64,000 bases of DNA, taken from positions 97,634,226 to 97,698,225 of the forward strand of contig NC_086178.1 of the NCBI RefSeq assembly GCF_023053635.1, read 5' to 3'. The DNA comes from Elgaria multicarinata webbii. Lineage: Eukaryota; Chordata; Lepidosauria; Squamata; Anguidae. A program made the translations under genes and the position numbers. A model generated the notes under the pieces. The model was not told where the DNA came from. It ran no database searches and saw only the letters and a program-made list of their open reading frames with translations. Positions 57,711 through 64,000 of the stretch are shown piece by piece. The first letter of the stretch is position 1, and each line of letters begins with the position of its first letter.

Positions 57711-60700
57711 ATAGATAGTAGTTTCAGTTCCTCTCCAACTTCAACATGTTAATTTTGGCAAAGCAAGAAACTTTAGGGGGTTGAACCCCATTCCTCAATC
57801 CTGGTTCATACATCACATATGGCGCACCTCTTCACATAGCAGAAGAGGAGGAGGCGTGTCCCCATCAATCCACTATGCAAGTGCCCGAACCCACAGAGCA
57901 GGCAACTCCATATGAAAAGAAACCTAGTTGTGTTGAGCATCCAATTCATGTGCTTCTTCCTCAAAAGAGAGATGGCATGAATTGGGAACCCACACCAGCT
58001 CTGCATCAGCATAGAGCACCTGCTTCGTGAGAAGTAGGATGTAGAACTCCCACATCTCCATCATGCAAAAAGACCCCTGTAGGACATTTGACAGATTGCA
58101 GCCCATTGACTTGGTCCCAGAGGCCCAATCACAATTTGGAAATTGTGAAAAGCAGGTGTGACCGTGAGATGGAGAAGTGATTTAATTTTAAAGATTAGGC
58201 ATGTGTTATGCATAGCGCAAAGAAAATAGACAGCAGAAGACAGGCTGCTCTTTCACAAAGTTAAATTAGTTTGGGGACAGGTAAAAAAAGTACTTCTTCA
58301 AGTAACACAGAATAAAATTTATGGAATTCACTACCACTGCCTTCACCAGGTGCGTTGGACATCTCCCATAATGCCACAGTTCAACACATCTGGAGGGACC
58401 AGATGGGGAAGGCTACTCTACCACAAGGTGTGGCAATGACCACCGGCTTTGAAGAGGATTAGAGAAGTCCATGGAGGAGAAGGTTATCAAGAGTAATCAG
58501 CCATGGTAGCAAAGTTGCCATAGGCAGTTAACACCTATAAATCCCAGGTGCTGGGAAGCCACTAAAGGGAAGCGCTTTTGCCTTCTTGCCCTGCTGTGGG
58601 CTTCCCTTAAGCAAGTGGCTGGCCACTGTGAGAAGCAAAATATCAGACTAGATCAGACCAAAGGTCTATCCAACAGAGCTTTTCCTAGTATTCTTCAAAT
58701 ACTTGAAAGGTTGCCACACAGGAGGGCCAGGAACTCTTCTCGATCCATCCCAGAGTGCAAGACACAGAATAATGGGCTCAAGTTACAGGAAGCCCGATTC
58801 CGGCTGGACCTCAGGAAAAACTTCCTTACTGTTAGAGCAGTACGACTATGGAACCAGTTACCTTGGGAGGTTGTGGGCTCTCCCACACTAGAGGCCTTCA
58901 AGAGGCAGCTGGACAACCATCTGTCAGGGATGCTTTAGGGTGGATTTCTGCACTGAGCAGGGAGCTGGACTCGATGGCCTTATAGGCCCCTTCCAACTCT
59001 ACTATTCTATGATTCTAGTACCTTACATTTTATACAGTGCCTGGCTTAAGTATTCATTCCCTCTTTTGTTGTGCTATAACCTGGAATTAAAATGGCATTA
59101 ATTGGCATGTTTACCATTTGATTTACACAACATACTTAATACTTTGAAGGTGTAAAATACTTCTACGGTGACACAGAAGTAAACAAAAACAAACTGACAT
59201 TTGTTGGCTGCATAAGTATTCACCCCACTAAGTCAATACTTGGTAAAAGCACCTTTGGCAGCAATTATATCTGTGGATCTTTGGGGGGAAGTGTCTACCA
59301 CCTTTGCCCATTTGGATCCTGCAATATTTGCCCATTCTTCTTGGCAAAATTGCTCGAGCTGTGTCACGTTGGTTGGGGACCGTGGGTGAACAACAATTTT
59401 CAAGTCTTGTCACAGACTCTCAATCAGATTGAGGTCTAGTCTTTGACTGGCCATTCTAAGACATTCAGCTTTTTTTAAAAAAAAAAACCACCCCAGTGTA
59501 ACTTTGGCTGTGTGTTTAGGGTCATTGCCCTGGAAGGTGAACCTCCGCTGCTGTCCCAGTTCACCTGCAGACCGAAACAGGTTTTCCTCTAGGATTGCCC
59601 TGTATTTGGCTCTATTCATCTTGCCCTCAATCCTGACCAGCTTCCAGTCGATGAAAAACATCTCCATAACATGATGCTGCCACCACCATGCTTCATTGTG
59701 GGCATAGTATTCTCAGGGCAATGAGCACTGTTGGTTTTGCACCACACACCACGTTTTGCGCTAAAGCCAAAAAGTTTAATTTTGGCCTCATCAGACAAGA
59801 GAATCTTTGCCCACATGTTTGCTGTGTTTCCTGCATGTCTTTTGACAAAATCCAAACAGAGTTTGATATGCATTTTTTTTCCAGCAATGGCTTTCTTCTC
59901 ACCACTTCCATGAAGCCCAGCTTCACGTAGCGTCCAGGTGATAGTTGTTCCATGGCCGGTTTCTCCCATCTCAGCTGTGGATCTCCCCAGCTCCTTCAGA
60001 GTGATCACTGGTCTCTTGGTTGCTTCTCAGTCTAATGCCCTCCTTACCTAGTCACTGAGTTTTGGTGGATGGCCTTCTCTAGGCAAAGTCACAGTTGTGC
60101 CATATTCTTTCCATGTTGTAATAATGGATTTAACAGCGCTCATAAATTTAACAGCGTTCATAGTTTGGGATATTTTTTTTATAACCGAACCCTGATTGGT
60201 GGTTCTCCAGAACTTTATTCCAGACTTGTTTTGCTGGTTCCTTGGACTTCACAATGCTATTGGTTTAGATATGCTCTCCAACAAACTCGCAGGTCTTCCA
60301 GAAACAGGTATATTTTATCTGAGATAATGTGGCACTTGAATTGAAGACAGGTGGACTCGATTTAACTAATTATGTGACTTCTGAAGGCAATTGGTTGCAC
60401 CGGAGCTTATTTAGTAGGCATGTGCTCCGCTCCGATTAGAAGCGTAGAAGCAGGAGCGAATTGGCCTGCTCCACCTTGCCCAGAGGCGGAGTAGAAGCGG
60501 ACCGCGGACCCCTAGAAGCAAGGCGAAGAGAAGCGCCCATTTTCGGAGCACTCCTCTTTCCGCGGTCCGGTCCGATCGCCATCTTGAAACATTTCACCCA
60601 TAGCATTGCATTGCGGAAAAGAAAGGGGGATAACTGTGTTGTTTTTGAAGCTATCTTTCTGAAAATTCTTGTGCTTAGTGAGTCGTGGATGGGGGTCATT

Positions 60701-63022
60701 TTGAGCCTACTCTCTGCGTGGTGCGGGTCGCATGCTAGAATTTTTTAAGAAGTAGGGTAAAGGCGGGGAAAAGGTTACCTGTTTCGATTGCTGAGGGGCA
60801 GAGTCAACTCCCGGTCATGATCACATGATCCCAAAGTTGGAGGAGGGGATAGGCAAAACGGGTAACTTGGGATTCTGGGAACTTCTCTTTCTTAGTCTGA
60901 ACAGACTTTTCCCAGTGTTTTTTAAAACACTAGCCCCACCAAATGCACAAACACAACCTGAAATCATATACTAAGCCAATAATAAGAGAGCACTGCTACC
61001 CACCCTAACTTTGGGGAACAACTGAAAAGATGTGGTGCAAGGGGATGAGCTCCCCTAGGGCATGCCATGTGGACGTGCCCCCACTCTCTCCTGTACTTGG
61101 AGGGCTATCAGAGCCCTCCAAAGAGAGTAAAGCAATGCCTATCATGAGTTGAAGTGAGAGCTTGACTTCTTAGTTGAGCTCTAGTGGTGGAGCAATGGCT
61201 TTCATGAGTTGAACTGACAGCGTTGCTTCTTAAAAGACTGGTCACTAGGACCAGTCAAATTGGCAGCTGCTTCCCCCTCCCCTGGGCACATCCCCCTATG
61301 ACTGGTAAAAGACAGATATAGCCTTTTAAAAAAAGTTCTTCTTGTTGTTTATTCAGCAACACTGCTGCTTTTAATTCCACCTCTCCTTTGTTTATTTATT
61401 TATTTATTTATTCCATTTTATATGCATTACTGGCTTATCCTTGGCTCACTTCCTTATGCCCCCAGAAATGTCTGCTGCCTGCCTGCCTTCCCTCCCTCCT
61501 CCCCTGCCCGCCTCGCAGGGATGTTGTGTGCGTCTGGCTTTGACTCAGGGGAAAAGTCCTTCCTGCGCTCACTTGGAGTTTTGGAAGTTCCAAATCCATT
61601 TTTCAAGTTTGGAAGAAGATTCATAGGTTTATCTCTACTCCCCAATTCATGGCATGTTGGGATTTCCTTTGAAATGGCCCCGTTGAGCTGTCTGCAGGTT
61701 TAAGCCCCGCCAAAAAACAGGGGATGATGGGACTGCCTTCTACCTTGGCATGATTGTGGGTCTAGATGGCATCTGTGAGTGTGCTCACTTCCCTTTTTTT
61801 TATCTGTCCAAATGTCAGAGAATAGTCCACGTCTGCAAATGGGGTGCCCGATTTTCATAAATTCCCCAAAAATCAGGGGATGTTGGGACTGCCTTGAGTC
61901 TTGGCGTGCATGTGTATCCCTGGATAAGCTATCATGGTGGCGAGTTTGAGGTTTCTAACGTGCAAATTGAAGGAGCTATCGAAAGGGGTGTGAATGGGGT
62001 GCCCGATTTTCATAAATTCCCCAAAAATCAGGGGATGATGGGACTGCCTTGAGTCTGGGCGTGCATGTGTATCCCTGGATAAGCTATCATGGTGGTGAGT
62101 TTGAGGTTCCTAACGTGGAAATTGACGGAGCTATCGAAAGGGGTGTGAATGGGGTGCCCGATTTTCATAAATTCCCCCAAAATCAGGGGATGATGGGACT
62201 GCCTTGAGTCTGGGCGTGCATGTGTATCCCTGGATAAGCTGTCATGGTGGCGAGTTTGAGGTTTCTAACGTGCAAATTGACGGAGCTATCGAAAGGGGTG
62301 TGAATGGGGTGCCCGATTTTCATAAATTCCCCAAAAATCAGGGGATGCTGGGACTGCCTTGAGTCTTGGCGTGCATGTGTATCCCTGGATAAGCTATCAT
62401 GGTGGTGAGTTTGAGGTTTCTAACGTGCAAATTGACGGAGCTATGGAAAGGGGTGTGAATGGGGTGCCTGATTTTCATAAATTCCCCAAAAATCAGGGGA
62501 TGATGGGATTGCCTTGAGTCTTGGCGTTCGTGTGTATCATGAGGTGTCATGTTGCCAAACTTGAGGTTTCTAACTTTAACAGAAAAAAAGTTGTATACTT
62601 TTTTAGCTTAATGCAAGCCTATGGGGGGGGGGGGGGAAACGGAGCTCCGATCCGGATCCGGAGCTCCGCAGCGGAGCAGAGCGGACATGGGCAGAGCGGG
62701 GGCGGAGCGAAGCGGCCCGATCCACAAGTCGCGGATCTGGAAGAGAAGTGGAGCGGGGGGTCCGTGCACACCCCTATTATTTAGGTGTGTCACAGTCCAG
62801 GGGGTCAACACTTATGCAACCAACAAATGCCAGTTGGTTTTTGTTTACTTAACTTTTGTATCACCATAAAAAATATTTTGCATCTCCAAAGTGTTAAGTA
62901 TGTTGTGTAAATCAAATAATAAACACACCAATTAACTCTATTTTAATTCTACGTCGTAACACAACAAAAGTGTGGATGTCAAAGGTGTAATAATACTTCT
63001 GCAAGCCACTTAGATAATGTGT

Positions 63023-63066
<44 letters not shown>

Positions 63067-63474
63067 CTTCTCCTTCAGCAGGATTACACAAAAATAATTC
63101 ATCTGCATATCCCTGTGGCCAACTAAATCCTATGCAGTCCTGTCTTATTTATTGCATAACCTTATTTATCCCCAGCAACTGTTAGGGGACAACCAAATCT
63201 TTCAGCCAGATGGAGAAATGTTTACCATGCATCAGAACCTTAAATTAATATAAACATAACATTACACATACACACACTCAGTCATTCTATGTGCGCTCTC
63301 CATCCATCCATGCGAAAGAAATGTTCACTTACGGAAAGCAGGTCCAGCCCATCATCATCCAGGTTTTTCACTTGAGAGGCCAGACTGCTTGGTTTCCATT
63401 TGGGGAAAGTGTTCTTGTAATCCTGCAAGGATTCTACTTCAGGCCACACATCATTGTTGGGTGTCCCCAGAGCT
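57251..63474 (-). CDS. CDK1: CDK1, cyclin-dependent kinase 1 (last two coding exons; spliced)
   Basis: On the minus strand, exons 63474-63333 and 57367-57251 encode the C-terminal lobe and tail of CDK1. Together they give about 85 residues: [20 protein letters not shown] through GLDLLS, then [13 protein letters not shown] through NRIKKC and TAA. CDK1 is the serine/threonine kinase that pairs with cyclins A and B to drive mitotic entry. The catalytic N-lobe, T-loop and PSTAIRE helix lie on exons beyond the right edge. The tail reads [15 protein letters not shown], longer than mammalian DLDNQIKKM and like the bird form I remember. CDK1 over CDK2 or CDK3 is supported by [19 protein letters not shown], by [12 protein letters not shown], and by the convergent RHOBTB1 neighbour. 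No disruption is visible. Confidence 0.96.
57618..57715 (+). mobile_element. L2-type LINE tail with (AAAT)n
   Basis: GTGAACCGCCCAGAGCGCTT, then CGGCTATTAGGTGGTATAAA is followed by a 13-unit AAAT run at about 57660-57712. Confidence 0.75.
58322..58690 (+). mobile_element. CR1 LINE 3' end, with a small MITE inserted
   Basis: GAATTCACTACCA, then after a ~90-bp insertion ACCACAAGGTGTGGCAATGA, GGCTTTGAAGAGGATTAGAG and CAGACTAGATCAGACCAAAG. Same family as 27962-28245, more diverged. Confidence 0.7.
58338..58424. mobile_element. CTACAACTCCCA-type repeat inserted in a CR1 copy
   Basis: GCGTTGGACATCTCCCATAA through ACATCTGGAGGGACCAGATG interrupts CR1 sequence (AATTCACTACCA before, ACCACAAGGTGTGGC after). 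This is a small nested insertion. Confidence 0.55.
58691..59020 (+). mobile_element. CR1 LINE 3' end with octamer tail
   Basis: The frame reads [40 protein letters not shown] and [11 protein letters not shown], as in CR1. The 3' end reads GGAGCTGGACTCGATGGCCT, CCCCTTCCAACTCTACTATT, then ATTCTATGATTCTA, the classic CR1 octamer tail. It lies directly between another CR1 and the Tc1 element. Confidence 0.9.
59240..60330 (-). pseudogene. Tc1-like transposase, inactivated
   Basis: Minus-strand segments match Tc1 transposase in order. An N-terminal piece around 60170-60060 reads [20 protein letters not shown]. The catalytic core follows: [14 protein letters not shown] holds the first Asp, [13 protein letters not shown] the second Asp, and LDLNLIESL the final Glu. 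So the DDE residues survive. Two in-frame stops lie between the DNA-binding part and the core (after HPPKLSD and after RRALD), and a frame change near 59620-59660 separates the core halves. A short direct duplication containing GCTGTTAAAT lies near 60133-60165. It is a dead copy of an enzyme of about 340 residues. Confidence 0.9.
60415..62776. mobile_element. Nonautonomous hAT-like element inserted in the Tc1 transposon
   Basis: Ends read TAGGCATGTGCTCCGCTCCG on the left and TAGGGGTGTGCACGGACC (reverse complement) on the right. Exact 8-bp duplications TTATTTAG flank it at 60407-60414 and 62777-62784, and the Tc1 sequence is continuous once it is removed. An 8-bp target duplication and TAGGGGTGTGC-like ends are hAT hallmarks. 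The terminal ~150 bp at each end are GC-rich with repeated GCTCCG/CGGAGC motifs, possible transposase-binding repeats. No transposase frame is present. The interior has a ~60-bp spaced duplication (61132 and 61192) and a 155-bp tandem array. Confidence 0.85.
61700..62573 (+). repeat. 155-bp tandem array (about 5.6 units) inside the hAT-like element
   Basis: The marker GCCCGATTTTCATAAATTCC recurs at 61846, 62001, 62156, 62311 and (GCCTG variant) 62466, an exact 155-bp period. A more diverged unit with the shared GGGGATGATGGGACTGCCTT lies one period upstream near 61700-61845. The last unit decays after about 62530. Units 1-4 differ by only a few substitutions. Confidence 0.95.
63022..63062 (+). 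repeat. Compound (AC)n(AG)n microsatellite
   Basis: Five AC units run into about 15 AG units, just outside the right end of the Tc1 element. Confidence 0.9.
63333..63474 (-). CDS. CDK1: CDK1 penultimate coding exon
   Basis: Read on the minus strand, the acceptor is tcctgcag|agctctg and the donor is ctttcc|gtaagt. The first base completes an Arg codon. The 47 codons read [20 protein letters not shown], then [20 protein letters not shown] and DGLDLLS. This is the CMGC-insert and following helical region of the C-lobe, with few changes from human (NNE to NND, GSLASH to SSLASQ). Confidence 0.96.
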
Positions 63475-64000
63475 CTGCAGGAAAAATAACCATGGAGTTG
63501 ACTGAGGATGCAAGGGTGATACTATCAACAGATTGGAGGAAGGCTTGAGTCTATGGCCTTCCCATACCCCTGACACACTCCCAGAATTGGGGAGAATGTC
63601 CACCAGCCCCAGAAGTGGCATAGATAGTTTCCCTCCTGTTCCAGTCAATGGGAGGGGAATCATAAGGGTGAGGAAGAACACCAGTTCCTCCTCTCTTCCA
63701 ACAGGAGCCCAGCAAGACTTTGGATCAGGTGTCTCCTCTGCCTTGGGGTATGTCCTGCCCCCACCAATAGGATAGCTCTTCAAGTTGTCTTTGGCAAACA
63801 CGTCTGAATAGGTTCTGCTGAACGCTTCTTTGAGAATTGCCCTTTGCAAGATTACTGTGGTATCACCCACAAATCTCAATCACCCAAACGCCATTTATGT
63901 GGCTTTGTTGAAATCTTCAGCTTCTGAAGACATGCACAGCAATAAGTTTGTTGTGCTGAACTGAAGCACTCGTGACTGTGTGTAAGAAAATGAACATCTG
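63475..64000 (-). other. CDK1 upstream intron (partial)
   Basis: This is intron sequence upstream, on the minus strand, of the penultimate CDK1 exon, running off the right edge. No repeat or exon is recognised. Short open frames on both strands lack coding character. Confidence 0.8.

Larger units (their letters stand above)
59035..63010 (-). mobile_element. Tc1-like DNA transposon, interrupted by a hAT-like element
   Basis: Termini begin CAGTGCCTGGCTTAAGT on the left and AGTGGCTTGCAGAAGT (reverse complement) on the right, flanked by TA at 59033-59034 and 63011-63012. Terminal inverted repeats are about 200 bp. Each contains an outer and an inner copy of an AAGTATTCA-like core, the IR/DR layout known from Sleeping Beauty-type elements. 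Removing the 2362-bp insert and one 8-bp duplication leaves about 1.6 kb, full length for Tc1. The transposase, on the minus strand, is broken. It lies in a CDK1 intron immediately downstream of a CR1 tail. Confidence 0.93.
57368..63332 (-). other. CDK1 last intron, 6.0 kb
   Basis: About 4.7 kb of this 6.0-kb intron is mobile DNA: two CR1 copies (58322-59020) and the nested Tc1/hAT structure (59035-63010). An L2 tail with an AAAT microsatellite lies at 57618-57715. About 57720-58320 shows nothing recognisable. Confidence 0.9.

Noticed and set aside
61846-62530. CRISPR-like array
   Set aside because: Units are directly tandem at 155 bp with no short repeats or unique spacers, and this is vertebrate DNA.
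62521-62869. Gly/Ala/Arg-rich frames near the right end of the hAT-like element
   Set aside because: They come from the poly-G run and the GC-rich subterminal repeats, not from a gene.

Overview
This is vertebrate nuclear DNA, most likely from a squamate reptile (lizard or snake). Two genes are interrupted by GT-AG introns. The rest is dominated by L2-type and CR1 LINEs, tRNA-derived, CORE-type and 5S-derived SINEs, a Tc1 transposon, hAT elements including a SPIN-like copy, and many palindromic MITEs. The squamate call is inferred from this repeat mix and from the sauropsid-looking proteins. The species cannot be read from the sequence.

Gene layout. The plus strand carries the last seven coding exons of RHOBTB1 (18213-41256), an atypical Rho GTPase with two BTB domains. 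They encode about 599 of roughly 697 residues. The exons for the P-loop and first ~98 residues were not found, so 1-18212 is taken as intron. The minus strand carries the last two coding exons of CDK1 (63474-63333 and 57367-57251), the mitotic cyclin-dependent kinase. The genes converge tail to tail, with about 16 kb between stop codons, as on human chromosome 10q21. They share only a neighbourhood; nothing here suggests joint function.

Region by region. 1-18212: RHOBTB1 intron with L2, SINE and MITE copies, an LTR-like fossil, and some AT-rich, repeat-poor stretches. 18213-24300: three exons, including the large one holding most of the first BTB domain. 24301-35719: an 11.4-kb intron splitting the second BTB domain, with a 5S-derived SINE, a CR1, and two related ~500-bp MITEs in opposite orientation. 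35720-41256: four final exons. 41257-57250: RHOBTB1 3' UTR candidates, intergenic DNA, and the CDK1 3' UTR, with an L2-in-MITE nest, a 124-bp near-perfect hairpin, a 316-bp palindromic MITE and the SPIN-like element. 57368-63332: the last CDK1 intron, holding two CR1 copies and a Tc1 element split by a 2.36-kb hAT-like element that carries a 155-bp tandem array.

I found no operon, CRISPR array or novel gene system. The most notable structures are the Tc1/hAT nest with its array, the SPIN-like element with a perfect 8-bp duplication, the GGCC-ended MITE family with 3-bp duplications, and several long hairpins.
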